Shown one piece after another: positions 27,876 through 38,151 of a stretch of 64,000 bases of DNA (position 1 is its first letter; every line of letters begins with the position of its first letter). The stretch is from the NCBI GenBank assembly GCA_951812305.1, contig CATOSB010000017.1:124001-188000 (forward strand). The letters run 5' to 3'. The stretch comes from an uncultured Paracoccaceae bacterium. GTDB lineage: Bacteria > Pseudomonadota > Alphaproteobacteria > Rhodobacterales > Rhodobacteraceae. Under the pieces are notes generated by a model. The model ran no database searches and was not told where the DNA came from. It was given only the letters and a program-made list of their open reading frames with translations. The translations under genes and the position numbers were made by a program.

Positions 27876-29065
27876 CTTACCACCCTTCAATTTAGCCAGA
27901 CATCCCAGAGCTTGGGGATTTTGGCATAACCTGCGAGGCATCGTCGGATAGCACGAAGGCCTGTCTTGAAGAGAGAGCATAAGGACCTTCGGGCTTTTCG
28001 AATCCCCTTTTTTCGCCGCGTATTGCGACGTGGTGCTCTTCGTTTGCTCCGGTTGAAACAGCCCAGTACATGGCGATTGCCAGCACCAAAATGAGGCGGG
28101 CCAATCGATCCGGCTTTTTGATCTGGCTTTGAGTAATTTCAAAGCCCCGGGTTTTGAAGTCGGAGAACATGGCTTCAATTCCCCAACGCATTCCATAATC
28201 GAGCACCTTGTACTCGGACGGTGCTGCATTCATGGCAATAATCCAAGGCTCTTTGTGCCCCTCTTCGTGAAGCACTCCAATGTTGCTAAAGACGCCCGTT
28301 CCGTAAAGCTCAGCGTTTACAAGCCCTTCGGGCATCAGTTGGGCAATTTCGCGCGTCATCATCTCGCCACCCTGATGTTGCAGTGTGATATTTCCCTTCA
28401 TGCGCAGCCGGTAGTCCCATCCAGCCTCCTGGCACCATGCGACCAATCGGGCGGTTCCATAAAACCGATCTCCCGCCAGCAACACACGCGCATCCGCCGG
28501 GAGCCATGGGCGGACTGCTTCCAAAAGCTCATGTTGCACGCGCCATCCAATCGGCCCTTTGGTCTGGCGTACACGCCAGGCGACCGGGAGGGCCCGATCC
28601 CGCATCCGCACCGATAACATCAAAACCTCATGCCCTTCGTTGAGCTTGCTTTGATCAAGGGCCACCACAATCGTTTCTCCGGCCTCACACTGGCGGCGGA
28701 AAATTTCACCAACATAGGCCTGCATGATCTCATCAGTATCGATGTGAGGATTGCCCAGAACCCGCGAAATGTATTGATAGCGGTGGTCCACAGAGCCGAT
28801 ATCGCGGGGCAGAGCAGCCGCATTTTCCATCAGATTGACGCTGCGCGTGTTCAAAATCACGCTTGCTATGATGCACAATCCCTCCCGGCGCGACTTGTGA
28901 TACCCGAGCAAGCGGTCCTGAAAATCCGCCTCAACCTTCGAATAAAGCTCTGAAAAACAAACATTTCCCAACAAACCAGCCTCCAATATCAGCAGTGGAG
29001 ACTCCTTGAATCACACAGATCAGACAAACGTCAAATCAGATCCGGAAATTTTGAAGGGTGGTAAG
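27876..29065 (-). mobile_element. IS4-family element
   Basis: 1190 bp with ends CTTACCACCCTTCAA (inverted at the right end) and a 9-bp target duplication GGATCGGGG. Only copy in the window. Confidence 0.9.
27892..28986 (-). CDS. IS4-family transposase
   Basis: 364-aa DDE transposase. Catalytic Asp in VVALDQSKLN, Asp in LLAGDRFYGT, and the family YREK signature in YGMRWGIEAMFSDFK (Tyr, Arg, Glu, Lys at the expected spacing). The frame opens with a TTG codon; no in-frame ATG exists near the N-terminus, so a non-ATG start at or just after 28986 is likely. Intact. Confidence 0.9.
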   Translation of the reverse strand: MEAGLLGNVCFSELYSKVEADFQDRLLGYHKSRREGLCIIASVILNTRSVNLMENAAALPRDIGSVDHRYQYISRVLGNPHIDTDEIMQAYVGEIFRRQCEAGETIVVALDQSKLNEGHEVLMLSVRMRDRALPVAWRVRQTKGPIGWRVQHELLEAVRPWLPADARVLLAGDRFYGTARLVAWCQEAGWDYRLRMKGNITLQHQGGEMMTREIAQLMPEGLVNAELYGTGVFSNIGVLHEEGHKEPWIIAMNAAPSEYKVLDYGMRWGIEAMFSDFKTRGFEITQSQIKKPDRLARLILVLAIAMYWAVSTGANEEHHVAIRGEKRGFEKPEGPYALSSRQAFVLSDDASQVMPKSPSSGMSG

Positions 29066-29570
29066 GGATCGGGGTGATGTTTGCAGACAAATCCGGCGGC
29101 GGCGCGTTGATCGGGTCGCTGGCAGCGATTGGGTCGGCGTTCGGGTTTGCGGTGTTCACCGTCGCGTTGAGGTGGGGCAAGACGACCGAGATGCTGCCAG
29201 CCGTTTTGTTGTCGGGTGTGTTCGGAATGGTGCTGATGGGGGTGATTTGCCTGTCGTTGGGCCTGTCGTTCACCTTGAGCGCCAATGACGCCGGGATATC
29301 GCTGGCGATGGGGTTGTTTCAGGTCGGGGCGGGGTTGGTTTTGTATACTTTGGGGTCACGGGCGCTGCCCGCAGCGGAATTGACACTGTTGTCGATGGCA
29401 GAGGTGCTGCTGGGCCCCGTCTGGGTGTGGCTGTTTCTCGGCGAGACGGCGACGGTTTACACTCTGGTGGGCGGGCTGATCCTGTTGGTGGCGATTGCCG
29501 GGAATGCGGTGACGGCGCGGGGGCGTAATGTGCGGCGGGTTGGGGTTTAGTGTGGGCAATGGGTGGGCGC

Positions 29571-29637
29571 CTGGAGAACGGGCAGCAAGCGGATGAGTCG
29601 GTGGTGCTGCCGGAGGTGCTGAGTGGGTATCTTTGTG
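29571..29637 (+). pseudogene. Degenerate copy of the 3' end of serS
   Basis: The DNA reads [17 protein letters not shown] and then SGYL in one frame, matching the SerS C-terminal [17 protein letters not shown] and then HGYL, with high base identity to 25261-25327. Only this tail is visible; the rest is absent or decayed. It sits 20 bp after the DMT gene and is followed by the IS630 element c. Confidence 0.75.
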
Positions 29638-29740
29638 GTATAACGGCAATCTCGGTGGGCGGTACACTAGAGCGTCGTCCTTGAAATCTGAATCGATGGG
29701 ATTCCCACGTGGCAGGTTTTGTGATTCACCATATGTGGAG

Positions 29741-31126
29741 GAGTTATGGCTGAATCTGGTGTTCGCGTGGTTTGAGTGTTGGCGGTGCATCTGTTTGGAT
29801 TGTTTTTGCAAAAACCCAATCCGACCCAAGAAGGACGCACCACCATGGACGAGACTAACATCGTTGAATTTGCCGGTCGAGAGGTCAGCCTTGATCCGTT
29901 GACTGAGCTTTTGCGCACGGGCGCGCAGGCTCTGATCCAAGCCGCCGTTCAAACTGAGCTTGCGGAATTGATGGATCGCTTTGCTCACCTCAAAACACCA
30001 GACGGGCGCGCCGGGGTGGTACGTAATGGCAGTCATCCCGCCCGTGAAATCCAAACGGGTGTTGGACCTGTGACCGTAGAGATTCCAAAGATACGCTCGA
30101 AAACCGGCAAGCCAGTGAGTTTCCGCTCCGCGCTCGTACCGCCCTACGTGCGCAAGACCAAGACGCTGCAGGCTGCGATCCCCTGGCTCTACCTCAAAGG
30201 CATTTCCACTGGCGAAATGGGAACGGCGCTGAAGGGTTTGCTCGGGGCTAATGCCACCGGATTTTCGGCCAAAACAGTTGCCAGATTGAAGGCCGAATGG
30301 GCCGCTGAATACAGGGCGTGGCGCACCGCAGACCTGTCCCAAGACGAGTGGGTCTACATCTGGGCCGACGGTATTCACAGTGGCTTACGCGGCGAGGATC
30401 ACAAGTTGTGCGCGCTGGTCGTGATCGGCGTAAATACCCGTGGTCAGAAACAATTTCTGGCAATCGAGGACGGCACTCGTGAAAGCACACAGAGCTGGAG
30501 GGAGGTTCTAATCGGCCTCAGAGAACGCGGTCTCAACACTCCAAAATTGGCCATCGGAGACGGTGCTCTGGGATTCTGGGCCGCTCTTGAAGAAACCTAT
30601 CCGGGCACACCTCAACAACGCTGCTGGGTGCATAAGACGGGCAACGTCCTCAACTGTTTTCCCAAGTCCACCCAGCCAAAAGCCAAAACGATGCTGCACG
30701 ATATCTGGCGCGCTGAAACGCGCAAGTCAGCTGAACAAGCGTTCGATCTCTTCGTGAAAACGTTTGAAGACAAGTACCCCAAAGCCACCGCCTCGCTTCA
30801 GAAAGATCGAACCGAACTGCTGGCATTCTACGATTTTCCCGCAATGCATTGGCAAAGCATCCGAACGACCAATCCAATTGAATCCGCCTTTGCCACGATC
30901 CGTCATCGCACCAAGCGCTCAAAGGGCTGTCTGGCCCGCGACGGCATGCTCCACATGATCTTCAAACTGGGGCAGTGCGCCGAACAAAACTGGCGCAAAC
31001 TTCGCGGCTTCAATCATCTCGCCGACGTCATCCAAGGCGTCAATTTCAAAGACGGCATCAAGCAAACCCAGACCGAAACCGCCGCCGCATGAAAGATCCC
31101 GCAAACACCAGATTTGACAATAACTC
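29741..31126 (+). mobile_element. IS256-family element 2
   Basis: 1386 bp. Ends: left GAGTTATGGCTGAATCTGG, right (reverse complement) GAGTTATTGTCAAATCTGG. Target duplication TATGTGGAG (29732-29740 and 31127-31135). Distinct in sequence from IS256 element 1, though both start GAGTTAT. Confidence 0.92.
29845..31092 (+). CDS. IS256-family transposase, element 2
   Basis: 415-aa intact Mutator-type transposase beginning MDETNIVEFAGREVSLD after AAGGA. Asp in YIWADGIHSG, Asp in LAIGDGALGFWAAL and Glu in TTNPIESAFATIRHR are present, with the normal end DVIQGVNFKDGIKQ. It serves as the in-window reference showing that the two small insertions in element 1 are extra DNA. Start 29845 was chosen over an in-frame codon at 29776 by RBS position. 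Confidence 0.95.
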   Translation: MDETNIVEFAGREVSLDPLTELLRTGAQALIQAAVQTELAELMDRFAHLKTPDGRAGVVRNGSHPAREIQTGVGPVTVEIPKIRSKTGKPVSFRSALVPPYVRKTKTLQAAIPWLYLKGISTGEMGTALKGLLGANATGFSAKTVARLKAEWAAEYRAWRTADLSQDEWVYIWADGIHSGLRGEDHKLCALVVIGVNTRGQKQFLAIEDGTRESTQSWREVLIGLRERGLNTPKLAIGDGALGFWAALEETYPGTPQQRCWVHKTGNVLNCFPKSTQPKAKTMLHDIWRAETRKSAEQAFDLFVKTFEDKYPKATASLQKDRTELLAFYDFPAMHWQSIRTTNPIESAFATIRHRTKRSKGCLARDGMLHMIFKLGQCAEQNWRKLRGFNHLADVIQGVNFKDGIKQTQTETAAA

Positions 31127-31142
31127 TATGTGGAGGTGGATC

Positions 31143-32100
31143 ATGGGCAAATCGCTATCACTGGATATTCGGGAACGTGTCGTCGCTTTGGTTGATGACG
31201 GCCTTTCCTGCCATGAGGCTGCGCGGCGTTTACGGATATCAGCTGCCAGCGCGGTGCGGATCATGCAACGTAAGAGGCGAACGGGTGGGGTGAGAGCTGC
31301 GCCTCAAGGCCGCCCTCGGCGCAGCAAGCTGGATGTGGTCTCAAACTGGCTTAAGACACGCGTGGAAGCCGAGCCGGATATCACTATGCCGGAACTGGCC
31401 GAGGTGCTGAAACAGGAACATGCCCTCACCGCGACACCGGCGATGCTCTCGCGTTATCTGATCCATCGTCTTGGGTTCACATATAAAAAAATCCCTGATC
31501 GCGACGGAGCGGCTGCGCAAACGGGTGCGCGCTGCCAGGTACGAGTGGCAGCACCGCCGGATGCCGAGGATGCGCCTTGAGCCGCACCGGCTGGTTTTTA
31601 TCGACGAAACAGCTGTCACGACCAAGATGACACGGCTTCGTGGTCGATCCCCACGCGGCACCCGGCTGGAAGCCGACGCGCCCTTCGGCCACTGGCGCAC
31701 CCAGACCTTCATCGCGGGCCTGCGGATCGACGAACTCAGCGCCCCCTGGGTGCTGGACGGCCCCATGAACCGCGCCGCGTTCGACCTCTACATCGAGACC
31801 CAGCTGGCTCCAACGTTGCAGCCGGGCGATGTGGTGATCGCCGACAACCTGTCATCGCACAAATCGGCCAATGCGCAGGAACTGCTGAAGTCGCAAGGCA
31901 GCTGGCTGCTCTTCCTGCCGCCGTATTCGCCCGATCTCAACCCGATCGAAATGGCGTACTCGAAACTCAAGGCACACCTGCGTCGGCTCAAGGCCCGCAC
32001 CTTCGACGCCCTTTTCCAATCCGTCGCCCAAACCTGCGACCTCTTCCCGCCAACCGAGTGCCGAAACCTCTTCAAAGCTGCCGGATATGTTGCAGATTAG
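31143..32100 (+). CDS. IS630-family transposase c, frameshifted at an A7 run
   Basis: MGKSLSLDIRERVVALVDDG opens the helix-turn-helix half, ending in frame near LGFTYKKIP. The DDE half (KKSLIATERL, VFIDETAVTT, VIADNLSSHKS, PDLNPIEMAYS) continues in another frame to 32100. At the A7 run here the proper product needs one A fewer, the opposite direction from elements a and b. It is therefore either +1 slippage or a one-base insertion that has inactivated the gene. Single copy, so this cannot be decided. Confidence 0.8.
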
Positions 32101-32389
32101 ATGGACGACGCTCTAGTGTAGCTTGGGTTGTAGGCCCTCCATTGCGCCAGTCGATCTTAGAGTGTAGTGCGTTTTTAACCCACGCTACGCTCGCTCTCAG
32201 AAGTCAGATTTTGCATCCGGATCGGATCGTAATTCGTCAGCTCTCTTTCTCGCGAGTTGCATCAATTGGTTCGCGACGTCACCAGGATTTTTGGAGTACA
32301 CTCCTGCGCCTGAATTGGCCTGATGATTTTGATGCCTGTGAATCACTTTGCCGCATGGTCACAGGCACGGAGGTTTCTATTTTGAGGGT

Positions 32390-33386
32390 ATGAGCAAGCG
32401 AGACAAAACAGTCACCTTATCCGACGAGCAGCGCATAGCGCTTGAAGCGCTTTGCCGCCGCCGCAAAGTTGAGGCCCTTGTTTGGAAACGTGCGCGTGCG
32501 TTTCTTCTTCTGGACACAGGAGAAGACGCCGGAACGGTTTGCCGGATTTTGGATATCGGTCCAACGGTTCTGACGGAATGGCAGTTCGCGTTTGCCGGAG
32601 CGGGGTTGTCATTTTTTGGCTTGAAGGGCTACAGCCAGCGACAGGGGCATCTATCGGTGGAGCAGGAACGGGCTTTGAAAGCGCATTTCACCGAACATCC
32701 GGCACAGAACGTAGATGAGGTCTGTGCCTATGTTCTGGCCGGGTGCGACCGGAGCTACAGCCCCTCGGGAGCCGCCAGGCTGATGCGCCGCCTGGGGTTT
32801 GTGTATAGGAAACCACAATTGCTGCCTGCACAGGTCGATGAAGCCAAACAGGCTGCGTTTATTGCCCAATATGAGGCCATGATGAACGGGTTGGCCGCAG
32901 ATGAGATGGTTGTCTTTTCGGACGCTGTTCACCCCGAGCATCAGAGCCGCCCCGCCCATGGCTGGTTCCCAAAGGGACAAAAGACGGCCCTGAAGGCGAC
33001 ATCCGGGCGCAAACGGCTCAATATTCAGGGAGCGCTTGACCTTGAGACCTTCCAGTTCACCTTTGTAGAAGGCGAAAAGATCAATGCCCGGACAACCCAA
33101 CAAATGCTGGAAAAGTTGGAGCGCAACAACCCAACCATGACGACCATCCATGTCTTTGTCGACAATGCCCGCTATCATCATGCCAGGATACTTCAGCCAT
33201 GGCTCAACAGCCCGGAACGCCGGGTGAAGTTGCATTTCCTGCCAGCATATGCCCCGCATCTCAACCCAATCGAGCGCCTTTGGGGCGTCATGCACGATTG
33301 GGTCACACACAATCGCCACTATGCAACGTTCAACCAGTTCACAGAGGCTATTTTCAACTTCTTCCGTACGACACTGCCAAAAAAAT
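32390..33386 (+). pseudogene. IS630-family transposase d, C-terminus lost
   Basis: Complete N-terminus MSKRDKTVTLSDEQRIALEAL with the helix-turn-helix region and all three catalytic acidic residues, but the last 20 or so residues are replaced by frame running into an IS66 fragment (stop at 33490). ATG 32390 was chosen over an in-frame GTG/ATG at 32348 because it begins the conserved region. Confidence 0.85.
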
Positions 33387-33531
33387 GTAAGCGGTGTCAC
33401 CGCGCCCTGTCAAAGTTCCATGGCATGAGTTCGTCGATGCGGGCTGCTGGATGGCCGGCAGCGATGGCTTCGAGGGTTGCCTTGAGATAGGCATAGGGCT
33501 CGACGTCGTTAAGCTTACAGGTTTCGATCAG
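33387..33531 (-). mobile_element. Terminal remnant of a different IS66-family element
   Basis: Begins with an IS66-type end GTAAGCGGTGTCACCGCG. The minus strand (stop 33397-33399) reads ETCKLNDVEPYAYLKATLE and on to HPAARIDELMPWNF, the C-terminus of a classical IS66 TnpC. This is not the ISBst12-like element found seven times elsewhere. The other end is missing, so no target duplication can be seen; a deletion has joined it to the IS630 tail. Confidence 0.85.
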
Positions 33532-33579
33532 GGAATACAAAGTGATATAGATACCCACGGGCTTACACCCGTGGTTCTT

Positions 33580-33719
33580 TCAAAGGTCAAGCTCCGCTTG
33601 TCCATTATCTTCTCGGCCCTGCCATCGGACGTAATTCCGTATCGTTTGCTCGTCGACCCCAACGGTGGACACAAAAAATCCTTTGTAAACGCTGTGGGAC
33701 GATTTTCGCAGCCGCATTC
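33580..33719 (-). pseudogene. C-terminal remnant of an IS200/IS605 TnpA, second copy
   Basis: Same fragment as at 1000-1139, with the same flanking hairpins shifted by 32580 bp. Confidence 0.65.
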
Positions 33720-33765
33720 TGCAGACGATAGCCCGAAGACAATGGAAGGGCTATCATCCCCGCGC

Positions 33766-34209
33766 TTACACGCGGGGAGTTCCCGCTGGATTAAAATCAT
33801 CATCGGGCTCGGGTGGCGTCTGGTTCTTGATGTATTCCAACCACACCTCGTCTGTCACGTTGCCGCTGCTGGCAACCCGGTAACCGCGGGCCCACAGGTG
33901 TTGCCCCCAATATCTTTTGCGCAATATCCCGAACTCGCTCAGCAGCTTGTGCGAACTGCGCCCTTTCAGATATTGCTCCGCACGGCTGACCGACAGGTTC
34001 GGCGGGGTCGACACCGGCATATGCTCGTGGTCACGGTTGATTGATCCGGCATGCACAACCATCCCATGCGCCCGCGCCGTCTCGCGCAGCAACTCACGGC
34101 AGCGGTTGCCGACATCGCCGCCCAACACCTGGTAGCGGTACTTCGTCACCCACACCAAGTGGTATTTGCAGTCCCAAACCGTATGGCTGCCACGCTTGTA
34201 CGAATCCAT
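33766..34209 (-). CDS. tnpA: IS200/IS605-family transposase TnpA, second copy
   Basis: 147 aa, identical in translation to the copy at 1186-1629. The gene is complete, but the left-end hairpin that TnpA needs is gone because IS982-type DNA begins three bases upstream. The copy is therefore probably immobile. Confidence 0.9.
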   Translation of the reverse strand: MDSYKRGSHTVWDCKYHLVWVTKYRYQVLGGDVGNRCRELLRETARAHGMVVHAGSINRDHEHMPVSTPPNLSVSRAEQYLKGRSSHKLLSEFGILRKRYWGQHLWARGYRVASSGNVTDEVWLEYIKNQTPPEPDDDFNPAGTPRV

Positions 34210-34568
34210 AATCAACCTGAGTTCTGGATAAGCGCTATATCTGGTATTCGACCTGCCTGATTGTTTCCGGCACGGTTATGGGTCCCATTTTAACTTTGGT
34301 TTTCCCGAGCATATAGGCTGCGACACACGAGATGAGGTGTACGAATGCGTTGGCAGGCGATCTGTGTCGAGTGTGTTCCAGTCCCATGCTGGTTTTCAAC
34401 TTATCGAACAGAGTTTCGATGATGAACCGCCTTCGCAACAGGATTTTGTTCAGGATTGGCAGGAGATAGTTTTTCATGTTGCGGCGAATGCCGGTGACGA
34501 GGTGGAGCCCACGCTGCCAGAGCCGTTGGAAGAGGGATTTGGAGATATAGCCCTTATCAGCAAATATT

Positions 34569-36169
34569 GTAACTCCCAAGCACCCTGTCCGATAGGGTTG
34601 CGGGGTTTTGTTCCGTCAGAGCCGTGCGATGATCTGAGGTGGTGACAGGGTCAGGATTTCCAGGATGTTGAACCGGTGTTTTCTGGCCGTCGAGATGACG
34701 GACCTGATGTCGGCGAAGACCCGCGCGCCCTCGAGGGTGCGGAAGGTGCCCGAGATTTTCATGCGCAGCTTCATCATGCGCAGGTCCTGTTCGGCCTGAT
34801 TGTTTGTGAATGGGACCGCGAAGTCGGCGATGAATCGCAAAACGTCATCGCGGTAGTCACGCAGGCGGAGGAGCAGGTTGTGGCCTGGCCGCCTGGCTTT
34901 TCGGCCGCGGGTGCCGGGGCTTTTGGCCAGCGGGGGCTGGCGTTCGTGGAAGGCGAGCCCCTTGGCGAGGATCGCCATGTATCTGGTGACTATACCCTGG
35001 CGAACCAGTTCCGGGAGTTCGGTCTCGCCTTGATCCTGAGCCGCGCATCTGAGCTGATTGGCGCTATGAAGCACTGCGCTCATCTCCGTCGCCCAAGGCT
35101 CTTTTTCGATCTCTTCGATGGCCTTGAGTTCGCGCAAGTGATGCGCCCCGCAGAGGGCGTGGGCGTCCACTCCGCTCATATGGGCGTAGTAGGGTTTCCA
35201 GTGATCATGAATGATCGTCCCGCCGGTCAGGAAGGTTGGAACAGCACCGCGTTTGGCGCTGATGCGGTAATGGGTGAAGGCGGTATCGCAGATCGTGTGC
35301 AGCCAGTGCAGCTTGCCGGCAACACGAAGTCCGGTCTCGTCCAGATGCCGAACGCCGCCTTCGGCAAGCCGGGCGAGAATGTGTTCAACCACGACACCCA
35401 TCTTATTTGCCGCGCCGCGCGTCCAGTTGGTCACGCTGGCCGCGCACAAGCTGGTGGCCCCAAACAGGTCGCGCATAAGCTGGCAGACCCGATCCTCGGG
35501 TATCAGCTGCTGAACATTGCAATAGACCGCCACTGCCCGCATGCGCGTGCCATATTGCACATGCGCGGCCACGCCATCGGGAAAGCCAGCCGTCGTCGTG
35601 GCTCGACAATGGTCGCAACAATAAACCGCCGCCTGATGCTCGGTGACCTCCAGGCGTGGCGCAGGCAAGTCGAACACCTGACGCTTCTCGATCCCTTTCA
35701 CCATCTCCGCCGTCAGGGCGCCTCTGACAGGCGCTGCAATGCGTCGCCTCATGCCGTTCGACAAAGTCGGGTGTTGACGTCTGGCGCAGGGTGTCGCCCC
35801 GGTGGCCAACTTGGCCGCCACTTTTCTTTCCGGATTTGCCACGCAGGCTGCGCGGGGCTGGCTTCTTCAGGCCATCACTTGAAGGGGGCTTGCTGCTATT
35901 GCTGCTGTTCTTGGCCAACTGTCGGCGCAGGTCCGTGATCTCTTCCGCCATGCTCGCCAACGCAGCTTCAAGCTCAGCGATCCGACGCAGAGCCGTGGCG
36001 AGAAGTTGTTCAAGGGCGGCAACCTGATCCATCCCACCACTGATTCAGAGAAATCAACCCGGCGCCACAGAATTCAGACAAGAAAGAAAAAAACACGCGC
36101 AAAATGGCAAATTCGACTCACCATAAAACTGACAATAACACTCAAACGTGGGGGGTGCTTGGGAGTTAC
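34569..36169 (-). mobile_element. IS66-family element, copy C
   Basis: Target duplication CAAATATT (34561-34568 and 36170-36177), inside the IS982 transposase. One extra base in the transposase and one A fewer in the right-end A run keep the length at 1601. Confidence 0.95.
34616..36032 (-). pseudogene. IS66-family transposase, copy C, one-base frameshift
   Basis: An additional C near 35721 (GGGCGCCTCTGACAGG against GGGCGCTCTGACAGG in the other copies) splits the frame after about 103 residues. The only copy of the seven with a broken transposase. Could be a sequencing error in a repeat. Confidence 0.9.
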
Positions 36170-36550
36170 CAAATATTTTGCCTTCGGGGCCCGCGATCAT
36201 GGCTTCAAACGGCTTTCGATCATCGACATTACCTGCCGTGATTTTGACGGCCATGATCTCCCCCTTGTTGTTGATGATTAGATGCAGTTTGAAGCCAAAG
36301 AACCAGCCCATTGTGCTGCGACCGCGCTTTGCCAGCCCCTTGAAGACCTTGTTTCGATTAATGCGGGCATTGTGGCAGACCGCGAGCTTAGTGCTGTCGG
36401 CAAAATAGACGCCGGTTTTTTCACCGCTGAAGCAGTGCAGCAGTATGCAAAACGGCACCATTAATCTTGGCATGAGGCTGACAAACCGACCATAGCTCGG
36501 GAGGGTGCCAAAGCAGTCACGGTATTTCTGCTCAACGCCATAAATCCAAT

Positions 36551-38151
36551 GTAACTCCCAAGCACCCTGTCCGATAGGGTTGCGGGGTTTTGTTCCGTCA
36601 GAGCCGTGCGATGATCTGAGGTGGTGACAGGGTCAGGATTTCCAGGATGTTGAACCCGTGTTTTCTGGCCGTCGAGATGACGGACCTGATGTCGGCGAAG
36701 ACCCGCGCGCCCTCGAGGGTGCGGAAGGTGCCCGAGATTTTCATGCGCAGCTTCATCATGCGCAGGTCCTGTTCGGCCTGATTGTTTGTGAATGGGACCG
36801 CGAAGTCGGCGATGAATCGCAAAACGTCATCGCGGTAGTCACGCAGGCGGAGGAGCAGGTTGTGGCCTGGCCGCCTGGCTTTTCGGCCGCGGGTGCCGGG
36901 GCTTTTGGCCAGCGGGGGCTGGCGTTCGTGGAAGGCGAGCCCCTTGGCGAGGATCGCCATGTATCTGGTGACTATACCCTGGCGAACCAGTTCCGGGAGT
37001 TCGGTCTCGCCTTGATCCTGAGCCGCGCATCTGAGCTGATTGGCGCTATGAAGCACTGCGCTCATCTCCGTCGCCCAAGGCTCTTTTTCGATCTCTTCGA
37101 TGGCCTTGAGTTCGCGCAAGTGATGCGCCCCGCAGAGGGCGTGGGCGTCCACTCCGCTCATATGGGCGTAGTAGGGTTTCCAGTGATCATGAATGATCGT
37201 CCCGCCGGTCAGGAAGGTTGGAACAGCACCGCGTTTGGCGCTGATGCGGTAATGGGTGAAGGCGGTATCGCAGATCGTGTGCAGCCAGTGCAGCTTGCCG
37301 GCAACACGAAGTCCGGTCTCGTCCAGATGCCGAACGCCGCCTTCGGCAAGCCGGGCGAGAATGTGTTCAACCACGACACCCATCTTATTTGCCGCGCCGC
37401 GCGTCCAGTTGGTCACGCTGGCCGCGCACAAGCTGGTGGCCCCAAACAGGTCGCGCATAAGCTGGCAGACCCGATCCTCGGGTATCAGCTGCTGAACATT
37501 GCAATAGACCGCCACTGCCCGCATGCGCGTGCCATATTGCACATGCGCGGCCACGCCATCGGGAAAGCCAGCCGTCGTCGTGGCTCGACAATGGTCGCAA
37601 CAATAAACCGCCGCCTGATGCTCGGTGACCTCCAGGCGTGGCGCAGGCAAGTCGAACACCTGACGCTTCTCGATCCCTTTCACCATCTCCGCCGTCAGGG
37701 CGCTCTGACAGGCGCTGCAATGCGTCGCCTCATGCCGTTCGACAAAGTCGGGTGTTGACGTCTGGCGCAGGGTGTCGCCCCGGTGGCCAACTTGGCCGCC
37801 ACTTTTCTTTCCGGATTTGCCACGCAGGCTGCGCGGGGCTGGCTTCTTCAGGCCATCACTTGAAGGGGGCTTGCTGCTATTGCTGCTGTTCTTGGCCAAC
37901 TGTCGGCGCAGGTCCGTGATCTCTTCCGCCATGCTCGCCAACGCAGCTTCAAGCTCAGCGATCCGACGCAGAGCCGTGGCGAGAAGTTGTTCAAGGGCGG
38001 CAACCTGATCCATCCCACCACTGATTCAGAGAAATCAACCCGGCGCCACAGAATTCAGACAAGAAAGAAAAAAAACACGCGCAAAATGGCAAATTCGACT
38101 CACCATAAAACTGACAATAACACTCAAACGTGGGGGGTGCTTGGGAGTTAC
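36551..38151 (-). mobile_element. IS66-family element, copy D
   Basis: 1601 bp, target duplication AATCCAAT (36543-36550 and 38152-38159), inside the IS982 transposase. Confidence 0.95.
36598..38013 (-). CDS. IS66-family transposase, copy D
   Basis: 471 aa, with Gly for Arg in [12 protein letters not shown] near the C-terminus, unique to this copy. Otherwise as copy A. Confidence 0.95.
   Translation of the reverse strand: MDQVAALEQLLATALRRIAELEAALASMAEEITDLRRQLAKNSSNSSKPPSSDGLKKPAPRSLRGKSGKKSGGQVGHRGDTLRQTSTPDFVERHEATHCSACQSALTAEMVKGIEKRQVFDLPAPRLEVTEHQAAVYCCDHCRATTTAGFPDGVAAHVQYGTRMRAVAVYCNVQQLIPEDRVCQLMRDLFGATSLCAASVTNWTRGAANKMGVVVEHILARLAEGGVRHLDETGLRVAGKLHWLHTICDTAFTHYRISAKRGAVPTFLTGGTIIHDHWKPYYAHMSGVDAHALCGAHHLRELKAIEEIEKEPWATEMSAVLHSANQLRCAAQDQGETELPELVRQGIVTRYMAILAKGLAFHERQPPLAKSPGTRGRKARRPGHNLLLRLRDYRDDVLRFIADFAVPFTNNQAEQDLRMMKLRMKISGTFRTLEGARVFADIRSVISTARKHGFNILEILTLSPPQIIARL

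Larger units (their letters stand above)
27446..29550 (+). pseudogene. EamA/DMT-family transporter split by an IS4-family element
   Basis: The N-terminal half (27446-27875; five helices, GVLWSTVGLGIRLID) and C-terminal half (29075-29550; ALGSAFGFAV-like helix, LGSRALPAAELTLLSMAEVLLGP given here only by its ends LGSRALPAAE and VLLGP) form one drug/metabolite-type transporter. The 9-bp duplication GGATCGGGG (27867-27875 and 29066-29074) marks the site. Removing the IS and one duplicate joins GGGATCGGG to GTGATGTTT in frame, giving 301 aa, the standard length for a ten-helix EamA protein. Start 27446 is the first ATG; MGLFLVF further in is an alternative. Substrate unknown. Confidence 0.88.
29670..32113 (+). 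mobile_element. IS630-family element c, invaded by an IS256 element
   Basis: Terminal repeats GAGCGTCGTCC at both ends, flanked by TA (29668-29669 and 32114-32115). The IS256 element at 29741-31126 sits between its left end and its transposase start, so the native promoter is separated from the gene. Confidence 0.88.
32299..34212 (+). mobile_element. IS630-family element d with nested IS200-type DNA, copy 2 (right end lost)
   Basis: The left terminus TGCGCCTGAATTGGCCTGAT begins at 32305, with a less conserved outer part back to a TA. Bases 32488-33386 match 1-899 and 33531-34212 match 951-1632. Differences are a 145-bp IS66 remnant at 33387-33531 in place of about 51 bp of the transposase end, and loss of everything beyond 34212 at the IS982 terminus. 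The 32116-32298 stretch before it holds no gene. Confidence 0.85.

Noticed and set aside
26996-27883. 295-aa minus-strand frame over the CPBP and DMT genes
   Set aside because: Low-complexity Arg/Asp/Gln-rich translation antisense to two recognisable membrane proteins.
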